From: Ceratobasidium sp. AG-K
Taxonomy: Eukaryota > Basidiomycota > Agaricomycetes > Cantharellales > Ceratobasidiaceae
Direction: 5' to 3'
Length of the DNA: 64,000 nucleotides
Assembly: GCA_037039685.1 (NCBI GenBank)
Contig: JAWNGF010000001.1
Span: forward strand, 4,526,001 to 4,590,000
In this document: positions 46,601 through 57,455 of the stretch, one piece after another
Layout: the number at the start of each line of letters is the position of its first letter
Numbering within the stretch: the first letter of the stretch is position 1
The notes under the pieces: model-generated
Seen by the model: only the letters and a program-made list of their open reading frames with translations
The model's database searches: none
What the model was told of the DNA's origin: nothing
Translations under genes and position numbers: made by a program

Positions 46601-47862
46601 TATGTCATAATCCGTACTTGTATGCTAACGGCCTAATAACTCACCAGACGCCCTGTGTGCTTTATCTCGAGCGTGTAGACAATGATTCAACTCTTGATCT
46701 TGGCAAGCTGCCGATGAAAATGGATCCTGCCATTCTACTCAATGTCGACAATATATCATGGTATGTGCCGCTCCCGAGATCTCTCCTTAGTACCTTTGAC
46801 TCATTTGGCGGTTCCCAGGCGCATGAACAAGGCCAAATTGGCGCATGAACCTTTGACGGTTGAGGAGCTACCCACACCTGGTACGCTTGTTTCGATCGAT
46901 GCGGAGTTCGTCTCCTTGCAAAAGGTAAAATCCAATAGCTTCTAGGAGCTACATGCTTAGCCATTACACGCGTTTATTTAGGAGGAAAATGAAATGCGTT
47001 CAGATGGCACCAAGAAAATCATACGGCCTTCTCAACTTTGCCTCGCTCGGGTTTCGGTTTTACGAGAGGACGGGCGAGCGTTTATAGACGATTACATTCA
47101 CACCAGTGATACGATAGTCGACTATTTGACGGAATTTTCAGGGATCAAGCGTGAGTGTATTTAGTTTTCAGGTATAGTGGTGTTTATAACCTTCACGCAG
47201 CGGGCGACCTGGATCCTTATTCATCCGAGCATGCTCTTGTGCCGCTGAAAACGGCGTACAAGAAACTGAGGCTTCTGATCGATCTTGGGTGTATATTCAT
47301 CGGGCATGGATTGAGTAAAGACTTTAGGATTATCAGTACGTGCTGAGATTAAACTAGAGATCGCACTGCATGAGCTCACTATCTACAGACATTGCTGTAC
47401 CCAAGGAACAGGTGCTAGACACAGTCGATATATACTTCTTAAAAGAGCGACAGCGTCGTATAGGATTAAGGTTTCTATCTGGTATCTCTTGGGAGAGGCG
47501 ATCCAGATCGACACCCACAACTCGATCGAAGACGCCAAAGCTGCCCTGTTGTTGTACAAGCTCTATATTCAGCTAGAAGAAGAGAGAAATTTTGACGAGA
47601 CTTTGGATGAGATATACCGTGAAGGGCGGAAATTGGTTCGTGCACATGCTCAGAGGGTGTTACCCAGCTGACTAATCGGTTTTAGAACTGGAAAACACCT
47701 GGGGATCCTACCTCACCCAAACCGGCCAAAGCGCAAATCGCATCAACGGGACCTTCTATCAGTGGTACCTTCACGCCTCCGTATGGATCGCCCGGGGGTT
47801 CGACCGCCCAGGCAGCGCAGATGGGCGGATTAGCTTTCCCACCACAATGGAGACGAAAATAG
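43661..47862 (+). CDS. PAN2: PAN2, catalytic subunit of the PAN2-PAN3 deadenylase
   Basis: Large multi-exon gene for the cytoplasmic poly(A) nuclease that starts mRNA deadenylation. WD40 region: [77 protein letters not shown]. The ubiquitin-hydrolase-like domain has [40 protein letters not shown] and [15 protein letters not shown]. The DEDDh exonuclease has [13 protein letters not shown] (Asp, Glu), [15 protein letters not shown] (Asp) and [16 protein letters not shown] (His, Asp). Tail ends FPPQWRRK. One intron seems to begin with GC (44358). Two frame breaks: the AAAAA run at 45904-45908 (one A extra, before [10 protein letters not shown]) and at about 47479-47481 (one base missing, before [11 protein letters not shown]). 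CDC45 starts 58 bp downstream. Confidence 0.92.
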
Positions 47863-47864
47863 AT

Positions 47865-47870
47865 CACGTG
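47865..47870. promoter_or_regulatory. CACGTG element between PAN2 and CDC45
   Basis: TCACGTGAC site that begins only 3 bp after the PAN2 stop and lies 51 bp before the CDC45 start. If it drives CDC45 it sits inside the PAN2 3' UTR. Confidence 0.5.
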
Positions 47871-47920
47871 ACCGCGTCTAAAGACAAACAAATGTAATCT
47901 ACTTCTCAACCACATCCTCG

Positions 47921-50311
47921 ATGGTTATTGTCGTTCCACCAGCAGGCAGAGCTCAACGAACATATGCGACGGAATACAAATCTATTGTTGCGCGTTATGT
48001 TAGATCTCCAGCCAAGTCAGCTTCGTCCATCGTCATTGTCTCGTCTCCGGATGTCGACGCACTTTGTGCAACTCGCATCCTAGCATCTATGTTTCGTAAT
48101 GAAGGAGTTCTGTATCGTGTTACACCTATATCGGGCTATCCCGAATTAACTGCCTACCGGGAAGAACTACTCAAGTCGCCAGAAGTACGTTGTTTTTAGT
48201 GCCTCGGTGTACTAGCTAACTCCGACTTAGCTACAAACGGTCATTCTCGTGAATATCGGTGCTATTCTAGACTTGCTCTCTGACGAGTGGTTCGGAGTAT
48301 TTCCCGAACATGTGACAATACATGTTATCGACTCTAGTCGCCCTCAAAACTTGTCGAATCTCTTTGCTCCAGGACGGGATGGGGAGAAGGTACGGGTGTG
48401 GGATGACGGAGGGGCATTGAAGCTGGACACCTATAAGGAGGCTTATGAAACATTTCTGGTGCGCGTCGCACTCTTCCCCGGTGAAACCATGCTAATGTAG
48501 ACGGCTAGTACTCCGTTGACTCGGACTCTGATGAATCAGACGGGGATGACGATGAATTAAGTGAGGCAGAAGATGACATGGCCGAGGATGGAGACGACTC
48601 GGATAATGATAGACCCCGACAGAGAAGGAAGCTTAATACGGGCAAGGTCAGTCTATGTGAGCTGAGATAGCGCATGTCCTAACATTTAACTGTAGCCCTC
48701 GTCACAACAACGGCGAGAGCAACGTCGAATACGAGAAAAACACCGGGACCTGATGACAAATACTATTGCTCTGGAACCTCATACGGGCCGAGTGCGTCAG
48801 GGACTGTATATGTTCTAGCCTCCTATTTACAGCTGGCTGTGAATGAGACTCTCTGGTGCGTTTGTGCCTTCCAATCAACTGTCACCCAGCTTACCATCCA
48901 ACAGGTTGGCCATTGTTGGCCTCACGTACCAATACGTTGTCTCTAGAATATCTCGAGACGACTACGAGTATTGGCAGACTGTCTACACTGATGAAGTAGC
49001 CCGACTCAATCCACGCATCGACCTTAATGCTTCGACAGCCCTCCATGCCGACGACACTGGGATTCGCAGTTGTCAAGAGTTGCGTTTCACATTATACAGG
49101 CATTGGACGTTATACGACGCAATGTACCATTCGTCCTATGTCGCAGGCAAGATGAACATTTGGAAAGAAAAGGGAAGGAGAAATCTGGCAGCGATGTTCG
49201 CCAAGATGGGGTTAGTGGCAACTCCCTTTCGAAGCACTGCCTGGTTACTCAACTAGTATTAAGAATATCGCTACAAGAGGGTCAACAAGCATACTCTCAC
49301 ATGGACCGCACCTTCCGAAAGGACCTACCTGATATGCTTGAGGCGATTGCGCCAGAATACGGCATGGTCGAGCTACAATACCCGTCGTTTGTGCGAGCCT
49401 ATGGATTCTTGACCCAGCCACTCGCAGCTGCAGATTGTGTGGAAGCAGTATCAGCATTGCTTGACGCTGGAACTGGAGTTCGCCTAGAGGTCGAGGTTGA
49501 CGGTGGGCGAGGAGGTGGAGAATGGTTTGGTAGCGCAAAGATATGGAACGCGTCGGATGGCTCGACTAAAATCAAAAATGCTGTTACTGGTGGTACTGGC
49601 AAAGAGGGTCTTGGGCTCGATGGATCATCGGGAAAAGGCGACGAAGAGGATGAAAAGAACAAGGCATGGAGGAAAAATTATTGGCTAGCATACGATTCGT
49701 TAGGATCTGAGTAAGTGTCCAGTCCTATGCTCCGTTTTCAATCTAACATGATACCGCATACAGTGCCGAGAGCATCCAAGCTTTGCAACGCGCCCTCCCA
49801 CTTGCTAAAACGCTCCACCAGCTCGTCATCAGTCAGGGGTCCGAGCTCATCGAACGTGCGGGAGCAATCAAAACATACCGCAAGTTCCGAATGGCTGTCC
49901 TTACCCAAGGCGCGCACCTGGGGCTCTTTGCTCAGCCTGGCCCACTCTCCCGCCTCGCGCTCTGGCTCGTCGACGCACTCAGGGACAAGGTTAAAGCGTT
50001 TAAAGGACCGAGAGGTAAAGAATCGTTGCCATTTGTTGTGGCATGTATGGATGAGCGTGCTGGGAGTTTTTTGGTTGTTGGCGTGACTGGAGCAACGGAG
50101 TTTGGAGATGTGAGAAACAAGTGAGCCCAGCCGATTGATTCTTGATGCTTCGACTGAGGATTTCCATAGCACGTTTGGACTTGCGTTTTTGCAGGCCAAA
50201 GAAGAGTCCAATGCACGTACACGGCACGGAACGTTTGATACGAGTGTCGTAGAGGTTAACGCGGATGACTTGCAACTGTTTACCGAAGCCCTCGCGTTAC
50301 ACGCTCGCTAG
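47921..50311 (+). CDS. CDC45: DNA replication initiation factor CDC45
   Basis: Multi-exon gene for Cdc45, part of the CMG replicative helicase, nuclear and essential. It starts MVIVVPPAGRAQRTYATEYK and shows the DHH-like N-terminal core (SIVIVSSPDVDALCATRILA, TVILVNIGAILDL, VTIHVIDSSRPQNLSNLFA). A Ser/Asp/Glu-rich insert follows (about 48510-48640), then LAIVGLTYQYVVSRIS, LRFTLYRHWTLYDAMYHSSY, AYSHMDRTFRKDLPDMLEAI, the PSFVRAYGFLTQPLAAAD block, and GSFLVVGVTGATEFGDVRN near the end. The frame breaks at the AAA run 48758-48760, where one A is apparently missing between HRDLMT and YYCSGTSYGPSASGTVY. Otherwise the introns are regular. The gene follows PAN2 head to tail. Confidence 0.92.
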
Positions 50312-51473
50312 GGTATACCAGATCGCTTTCACACGAGTATTTATTGGCTACCTTGTCTGTAATATAAGTACCAATAATGCATACATCCCAGGAACCGCCG
50401 GACTAAATAGATGTAGACAAAGCGGATGGCCCGTTTCGAGATATTCTACTTCCAATGTCAAAGGCCTTGCGTTTGCTGATCCGCTCGAGCATACCATGAG
50501 CCGCCAGAAGGTATAAAGAAAGGAGCAGCGCCTGGGGCACGGTTTTATGGTACCACTGACGGTCCGAGGTCTCAGGTGTTTGGTTGTGTTACTCGGTTTA
50601 CGTGCCCACCTCAACTTGAGCCACAACACGACGAGGAACTGACTGTTTTTCTTTCTTTCTGTCTAGCCGACGATGCCAGCGTCCTAAGTGGAAAGTGGAA
50701 AATAATACTAACATTACTACGCCAGACACATTCTTACTACCTCGCCTAGTTCCTACAGAAACAATGTCAGGAATGGCACAATAGCCAACAGCCTGTCAGC
50801 AAGCTCCCATCGGAACTGTTGTCATAAATATTCGTACTCCGCTATCGTATGGGTTCGTCGCGTTCCTCGCGTTCCTCGGAGCGGTTTCATTGCCGAATAG
50901 GTTTCCAGTGCGTCAGGCATATATCCTCAAGCAATACGGCTTAGCAATACTAACCATTCAACCAGGCAGTATGCCGTCAATGGGGAGGCGTGGCTTTGAA
51001 CACTCCAGCTGTTAGCAGCCTTCTTCGCCGTGTATTAGTAAATACTGACCACGACAACCGGTGTCGTAGCTATGGCCCCAAATCATACTCTCGGAGGACC
51101 CGCTCAACCTTATGCTTACCGTGTTCTGGGTCCGATACCCTGTTGGACATTGAGATCGACATGCTCGGCAACCACTGGTACATGAAACGATATAAATTGA
51201 AAGAGCGCGTTCAGCAAGTAAAAGATATCTTTGCTTTTATTATCTTGCATGGTGGCGTCGTCTCGAGGTGGCGAGCTTTTGGATCCAGACAGACCTATTT
51301 CATGTGATCTCTCAAGGTGGCAAAGGCTACGCATTCGGGCCGACGAAGTGCGCATGCACCGTGGTATGATGGGCTTTCTCTTATCCCATCCCTTTGTCTA
51401 GTCTCTGCCACCTAGAGTTGTTGTTTTCCTTGCAGGCAGAAACGACAAGTAGTGGACGAATCAAACACTTCAT
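50312..51473. other. Intergenic region, no recognised gene
   Basis: About 1.16 kb. It may contain the lost or unresolved 5' part of the F-box/LRR-like gene. A 105-codon open frame at 50990-51307 has no recognisable family. Nothing else is seen. Confidence 0.45.
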
Positions 51474-52342
51474 TTGGCCAGCGCTAAACCAATATTACTG
51501 CTTCATTCCACTCCCCGAACCCTGCACACTGTCAGACTATCAGCCGTGCCCTATCCGTGGTTGTTTGACCATGTCGCTCACCCCCAGTTTATTAGTTTGG
51601 CTCGCTTCGAGCTGCATTTTACCGTGTTTGCGCCCACGTTTACACTCGCACACCAGATGCTCGCTGCTTCCAATAACGAGCTCGTCGTTTTATGTTTAGA
51701 ATCGGCCATCCTAGCTTCTTTGTTCCCCTCGAATGCACCATTTCGGGACCCTGATGAACCTCCATGGATAACCTTTCCAAAACTTGAAGCGATATCTTTC
51801 TCAACACGAACCCCACAATGGGATCTAGGTGTGCTCCAGATGATCAACACACCGAACCTCGCCGTACTCCAGATTCAGCCCGTCACCGAGTCCGACCAAG
51901 GGTGAACAGACTGTCTACGCATACTCAACCTCCTCACGCACGAGCCCGACGCGCTACCCTCGCCCCCGTTCAGACCTTGCTTTCCCGCCCTCGCGCACCT
52001 GTCTTATCACAGTCCGCATGTAAACGAGGACCCGGGGCGCTTCTTTGACGAATACGAGTTGGACTCGTTGACGGTCCCACAGAACCTAGGGTTCAATGAG
52101 ATGTATGCCGGGCTGTTGAGGTGCCAGTCGGTGACACGCTTGAGGACTCCATGGGGTAATAATGTGAACGTAAAGAGAAAAGCGTGCGAGCGGCATCGTC
52201 GGGGTGCGCCTCTCAAGCTAGTCGAAATCACCGACGGCCGGTGGAGTCCGAAATTCTAGACGAGCTGAAGGTGTGGGTCGAGACCGTCGTCATTCATAAC
52301 TCAAGGGCTGGATGGGAGTGCGGTGATCCGATGAGTTGGTGA
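51474..52342 (+). pseudogene. Broken F-box/LRR-like gene
   Basis: Leucine-rich, LRR-like protein sequence of the sort abundant in agaricomycete F-box-like families. Segments include HTVRLSAVPYPWLFDHVAHP, FISLARFELHFTVFAPTF, WITFPKLEAISFSTRTPQWD and INTPNLAVLQIQPVTESDQ. An in-frame TGA at 51903-51905 interrupts it, yet the same frame continues as CLRILNLLTHEPDALPSPPF and CFPALAHLSYHSPHVNEDPG to LKLVEITDGRWSPKF. One more base shift at about 52256 restores LDELKVWVETVVIHNSRAGW with a natural stop at 52340-52342. A poor-consensus intron over the TGA is an alternative. No F-box or clear start is found upstream. It is probably decaying. Confidence 0.5.
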
Positions 52343-52810
52343 TGACCGGAGTGATAGTGAACGCGTTGATTCGTGTATCGATAGTAGGAGGCAGTGTGGT
52401 GGTATGACTGTGTTGTTCGAGCGCTTCGAATCGGATACAGTAATATATTTACTAGATGCAGGGTGTTGATTGCCGCCCAGTGCATTTTTTGATAATTTAT
52501 CTGGGGTGCAGTCGCATCTTGGCTTGCAGAAAGCCCAACTGAGTGTGTGTGCAACCTGTGTGGCGTTATATTATATTTGCCTCGTAGGGCGTTCGCAAAA
52601 TTAATCCGAAATTTGCGCCGCCTGAATTTGCGTGTCGTATATTGACGTTTGACTAACACGTCTCCCATCAGCACGCGCGCGCGATTTGAGAAGTCATGAT
52701 GTATGCGAGCTTGGCAATTCACGTGACAATACCTATCGAGCATTAAATAACTAACTACAATCCTTCATAGTATGCAAAACAAAGAGCAAATGTCCAAAAA
52801 AATGAAAAAG
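52343..52810. other. Convergent 3' intergenic region
   Basis: AT-rich 468-bp interval between the F-box/LRR remnant and the KNR4 3' end. Contains a TCACGTGAC site at 52720-52725 that is not near a start codon. No gene is recognised. Confidence 0.45.
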
Positions 52811-54563
52811 TCATGCCTCGTCGTCCTTTTTCTTTAATCCGAGCTTGGACAGACCCTTGCTGAATCGCTTCTTTTTGCCCTTGGAGTCTATAGACGCGCG
52901 CGAGTCGTTGTCGCTGTCTGCCTTGGCCTCGGTGCCGACGAGTCGGATGGTGGTAGGTGGAGCGTTGGATTCGTCTAGTTCGGCGGCTTCGTCTTCCGAG
53001 GGTGGGGGAACGGGTACAAGTGCGGCTCCGGCGAGTCCGAGTGGGTCGGACGAGTCTATGGGCGCAGGCGAGGGCGGGGCGTCCATTAGACTGGGTTCGG
53101 CCACGGACGCGCCTAGGACGACTGGAGGCTTGCTCGCGATTGGAGTAGCTAGATCGCTCGTGTCCTTGGTCGTGACCGAATCGAGTGACATTTCGCGCAA
53201 GGGGACGGCCTCGCGTTCCATTCCTGCACCCATCCCCGCCTCGACGTCGTCTGGCGCAAACGCTCGCTCGGCCGTGGGGGGTAGGATATCGGCCTGGGTG
53301 GGAAGATGGAGAGGCTGGGGAGCGCCGGCGCGTGTGATGGAGATGGACGGTGTGGGCGGGGCACTGCCTCCCATGATGGGAATAGGAACCTCGACGCCCG
53401 AGCCGGTGCCGACTGACGGACCAACGAGTTGTACGTTTTGGGGTGGCAGTTCGTTCCGGAGGGCGTCTAGGTCGGGTGCCATGTCCCGTTCGCGCCAGCG
53501 GCGGTAGCTTCGGTCTGCAAATGCCTCGAGGACGTTCCAGCCCTTGTATTCGCCTGTAACGAGATGAGCGTAAGCTGGGTTAGGGACTTGGAGACGCGCC
53601 TGTGAGTTTAATGCCGGCTGCGCCATCGCGAGCGCCGCCGACGCCCTTGCTTCGTCCGCTGCCGTCGTAAAAGTAGGACTCGTATCCGACGTCGTCGCTG
53701 CCATCGCTGGCCGAGTCGTTGGCGCCGACCTCATAGCCATCGCCATTCTCGAGCTCCTCGGCGAATGACTGGAGCCATGTGGCCCATCCGTCCTCGCCCT
53801 CGCCGCGGAACATGACGACCTTGGTGTCAAAGTCGCGGCCAAAGACGATGACCTGGCCGTACGCGCCCTGCTCTGCGGGGGCAAGGTCGATGCCGAGATA
53901 GTTGCCCGCCTTGTCGGTCACGAGCGGGAGCCAGCCGCGGCACGAGTAGGCCTTGCGTATCCATCCGGGGGGAATCGATGCCATGACCTGCAGCAATTGG
54001 GGATTGGCGCCGGTCGATGGGTCTTCGTCCACCTCGCGCCAGAACCGCCACTCTTCCAGTACGTCTTCAAGAGGAAGTAGAGTAAGTCCGTAAAAGAGGC
54101 CCTCTGCACAGGCCGTCCCCGACTCGGCCTCTTGTCCGTCGCAGAGCATATACGACTCGCGCACGGACCTCGGGAGGGTCATGCCCAGCTCAGTCTCGAC
54201 CTGGGCAAGGATCGCGGGTGTGATGCCGTAATTGAGCGAGTCGCCCAGCTCGGGATACTCGCGGTTCAGAAACTTGCGGATGCGCTCCCAGGTCGAGGCA
54301 ATGGGCGACGTCGTGGGCAGCGTCGAGCGCCGAAAGTTGTCACGTGTGGCCGGGGGCATGTAGTCGTAGCTCGTCGGACTGGGGCTGTACGCCGCGGGCG
54401 GTGGATACGAGAACTGGCCGTCGTTGCGGTACGACGACCCCGGCGAGTGCGTCGGCAACGAGAACGCGTCGTGCGTCGATGTCAGCGTCCGGCTCCGGTT
54501 CGCCCCTGTCCCGCTGCTCGCGCTCGGCGCGAAAAAGGACGAAATCGTCGAGAAAAAGGACAT
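52811..54563 (-). CDS. KNR4: KNR4/SMI1-type cell-wall and signalling regulator
   Basis: Protein of about 570 residues. Starts MSFFSTISSFFAPSASSGTG, a Ser/Pro/Tyr-rich leader, then the SMI1/KNR4 (SUKH) domain: LNYGITPAILAQVETELGMT, LPRSVRESYMLCDGQEAESG, GLFYGLTLLPLEDVLEEWRF, GWLPLVTDKAGNYLGIDLAP and VIVFGRDFDTKVVMF. It continues GEYKGWNVLEAFADRSYRRW and a long disordered Pro/Ala/Ser tail ending KKKRFSKGLSKLGLKKKDDE. In yeast Knr4 couples cell-wall integrity and calcineurin signalling to glucan synthesis. The frame changes between the SUKH part and GEYKGW; this fits a GC-AG intron (ACAG|GCGCGT to TTACAG, about 53531-53577) or one extra base. It is divergent with MSS51 (113 bp). Confidence 0.85.
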
Positions 54564-54652
54564 GGCAAACGAGCGGGAGGTGGTGGGGTTGCAAATGACC
54601 TCGATAATGCAGGGCGCTACACTGTATCCACGAATATACTCATCGACCCTGG

Positions 54653-54658
54653 CACGTG
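54653..54658. promoter_or_regulatory. CACGTG element in the divergent KNR4 / MSS51 promoter
   Basis: GCACGTGAC site 18 bp before the MSS51 start and 90 bp from the KNR4 start, within the 113-bp divergent promoter. Confidence 0.5.
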
Positions 54659-54676
54659 ACTCTTGACTCTCCTCCC

Positions 54677-56200
54677 ATGCTCCGTCAAGTACTCGCCCGC
54701 CGTGCGCCTCGCCTGGTCGTCCAGAGCCGACAGGTGTTTGGGTGGGCAAAGTCCCAGCCGCCACCGTCGAAACACAGGCCGATACTGTCTCAGGACAACC
54801 TGTTCCATCCCCTGTCCAAGTCGCCTATTCCTGCGCTCCAGGCAAGAGCCAAGGCAGTCACCGAGCTCGCACCATGCCCCGTCTGTCTCGACCACCACGA
54901 ACAGCGCCGGCCAGTTATCCACGAATGCCCCGACTGCGGCTGGCCCACCCACTGCAGCGAATTCCACTGGAAACAAGACACCGACCACGCCCAGTACTGC
55001 ACTCGTCTCCGTGAAGTCAACGAAGACGAACACGACATTCGGAGCGGTCGTAAAATGCGCGAATTTGAACTACCCGGTACGAATATCTCGGCTCCATTGG
55101 TCGAAATTAATTTGAGTAGGCCAGCAGGGGTACGAAGAGACGGTCTCGTTTGCCAACTGGGACGTATTTTGGTTTACGCGAAGTTTTAATTCGATCGATA
55201 CGGATCGGTCGAGACGCCATGCGAGCAAGCTTCTCACGTATCCGATCACGGTTGCCTCGCTCTTGCACGAAAATAGTGGTATCAATTTGCGCAACCAGCG
55301 GCTCACGCCCGAAGGCCTGCGTTCGATGACCGGTACGTCTCGGTCCACCGAGTCGACTTCAACTAATAGTTTGCAGCCCTGAGGTACAGTCTACATGCCG
55401 AATCGCCGACTGGAGACGACGACCCATCGTCCAAGCCTCCGATGCGCATATTCATCCTCGGCGCACGAGCCGAATCTTCGCTCCCTCCACATGTCTGGGA
55501 ACAGCTCTCGCACCTGTTCCCAAACACCCAATTCCATATATACATGATCGGCCCACAAGTCTCTCTGCCTGCCGTCGCCATCCCACCTCCTCCACCTCCC
55601 CGACCCAAAGCCAAGTCCGAGCCCGGAACAGAATCAACCCCCAAAACCGACGCACCCGTGCTCTTCCAACCCCCGACCGCACCGACACTCACCCCACGGG
55701 CCCAACCAAAATCCGCGACTCGGCGCCAGATTACGGTGTCCCGAGCAGCACCTCGTCCGTCTCGGACACGCTCACCATCACCTCCCTGCGCGCTCCGTAC
55801 GCATCGTGCACGGCCATTTCGCAAACACGTTTGACCCCTACACCGACGTCTTTTTCGCATTCTGCCCGGGCTTTGGGTTCCCCTCTCCCACATCCCCGTC
55901 TGAACTGCAAATTTCCGCGCCGGGAGAGTGGGGAGAGACGGTTCCGCTGGTGCTGCAGACCAAGTGTGTGTTGTTTGTGACGGGTTCAGTCCGACGGATG
56001 TGGAGCGTGATGTCAAGAGTTTGGAAGGCGTTGAAGGTGTGGCGGGTGAGTTTGATTGGGTCGTGACGCCTGGTGAGAATCCGTTTGGGAGCGAAAAGTG
56101 GGAGGTGGCCGAGTTTGATCCCAGGGTGATGGTCAAGACGAATTGGGGAGTGTGGGGGATTAGAGGAAAGAGGAGGGAGGTGGATTATGTGGAAGAGTAA
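54677..56200 (+). CDS. MSS51: MSS51-like mitochondrial translation regulator (MYND zinc finger)
   Basis: Three exons. A basic presequence (MLRQVLARRAPRLVVQSRQV) precedes a MYND-type zinc finger: CPVCLDHHEQRRPVIHECPD, CGWPTHCSEFHW and HAQYC. The Mss51 core follows: VSFANWDVFWFTRSFNSIDT, RHASKLLTYPITVASLLHEN, LTPEGLRSMTALRYSLH, FANTFDPYTDVFFAFCPGFG and WVVTPGENPFGSEKWE. In yeast Mss51 activates COX1 mRNA translation and binds new Cox1. Three single-base breaks are needed to join conserved blocks: somewhere in 55650-55730, at about 55804-55806 (before VHGHFANTFDPYTD), and at the TT of 55985-55986 (VTG to FSPTDVERD). Each fits one missing base. Divergent with KNR4. Confidence 0.85.
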
Positions 56201-56370
56201 ATGTTGAAAGTTTGAATAAACACCATTCAGTGTATTGGGGTGTATGCGCCGTCGTTGGCCCTGGCAAGAACGCATACATCGACTCTGACGGCCTTCAGGA
56301 TTCAAAATATGTTTATTGAAAGGCGATTACTATGATTGGTCGTTTGGCCTTGGTCCAAGAAGCTCTGTTC

Positions 56371-57455
56371 CTAGGCCTCATTCGGGACTTCAATTCCGAG
56401 TACATCTCCCAACGTCACCTCGCAAGGCCCTTTAAACAAGAAATCCGCAAAATCGTCCCCTTCGGACTCATCGATATTAAACACCGCAATCTTTCCTCCG
56501 TTCTGCTGCACCACATCCGCAAACCCAGCAGCGGGGTATACCTACAAACCTCAACGCCAACTCCACTCGTAAACGCAAAACTCACCACCGAAGAAGTCCC
56601 AACGACCAAACACAAATCCGCTTCTTCGACCGTACTCTCGATATCATCCAAACCCGGTATCGACTCTCCAAACCAGACCACGGCGGGTCGCAACAGCCCC
56701 CCACACCCATTCTTTTCGCACCTAGGCAAGTCCCCGGGCGGGATATCGGCTTCGGGGAACGCTCTTGCCCTCGGCGTCCTTGATCGCCTCGGTACGCACC
56801 TCTGTCCCAGCCAACGCTGGACAAATGGGCGACCTCGCGTCCGGGTTACGGTCTTTACATTTAGTGCAGAGTGTTTCCATCAGCCGTCCGTGCATTTCGA
56901 TGATGCGCCCGCCGGTAGGCGGGAGCGGGACGGATTGTTGTGCGCGGGGCGAGAGGCCGTCGACATTTTGGGTGATCAAGTGCATTGGGTTGCGAGTGGT
57001 GCTATGTGGGCTCGGTGCGTGGGGTGCAAGAGACGCGCAATGACGTGATGCGCGTTGTTGGGTTTGCACGAGAGGACTCTGAGAATGGTCATGCGTCTGA
57101 AACCGAGTTGATTAGGTGGACTCACTTTTCTCGGCGGTAGTGGTAGAACTGGGTATTCGTCGTTTAGTTGTGGCTGAGATGGTATGCTTTCACCTACTTG
57201 CCAGACGAGCCCTGGATTGGCGGCAAACGCCTCGGGTGTGGCCAACTTGGTTGCTTCAAAAGATCGCCAGTACCCTCCTGCGCCTCGGAATGTGGGAATG
57301 CCTGCGTTGGACGAGTGAGATGCTACACTAGAGGCCGGGATTCGCCAGTGATGCTTACCTGATGCAGCCGACAATCCAGCTCCAGCTACGAGAATAATAT
57401 TCTTGCACTTCCGCAAAACAGCTCGAAAGGCTGTGATGTCTGTGGAAGGTGCCAT
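56371..57455 (-). CDS. Class III sirtuin, NAD-dependent deacylase (SIRT5-like)
   Basis: Multi-exon Sir2-family gene. NAD site [15 protein letters not shown] then [30 protein letters not shown]; catalytic His in [19 protein letters not shown]; second zinc Cys pair in [25 protein letters not shown] spliced to [17 protein letters not shown]; ending [12 protein letters not shown]. The segment FYHYRREK (57125-57148) has Tyr-x-x-Arg, which in human SIRT5 recognises succinyl/malonyl groups, so this is probably a desuccinylase/demalonylase, likely mitochondrial or cytosolic. Two frame breaks: about 56987-57020 (one base missing, before [13 protein letters not shown]) and the GGGG run at 56754-56757 (one base extra, before [12 protein letters not shown]). 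Confidence 0.85.

Noticed and set aside
29237..48760. Programmed ribosomal frameshifting as explanation of the frame breaks
   Set aside because: Breaks occur in many unrelated genes, in both directions, at different short runs, without a shared slippery heptamer or downstream structure that I can see; consensus indels explain them more simply.
52845..53507. 220-codon plus-strand frame
   Set aside because: Antisense shadow of the Pro/Ala/Ser tail of KNR4.
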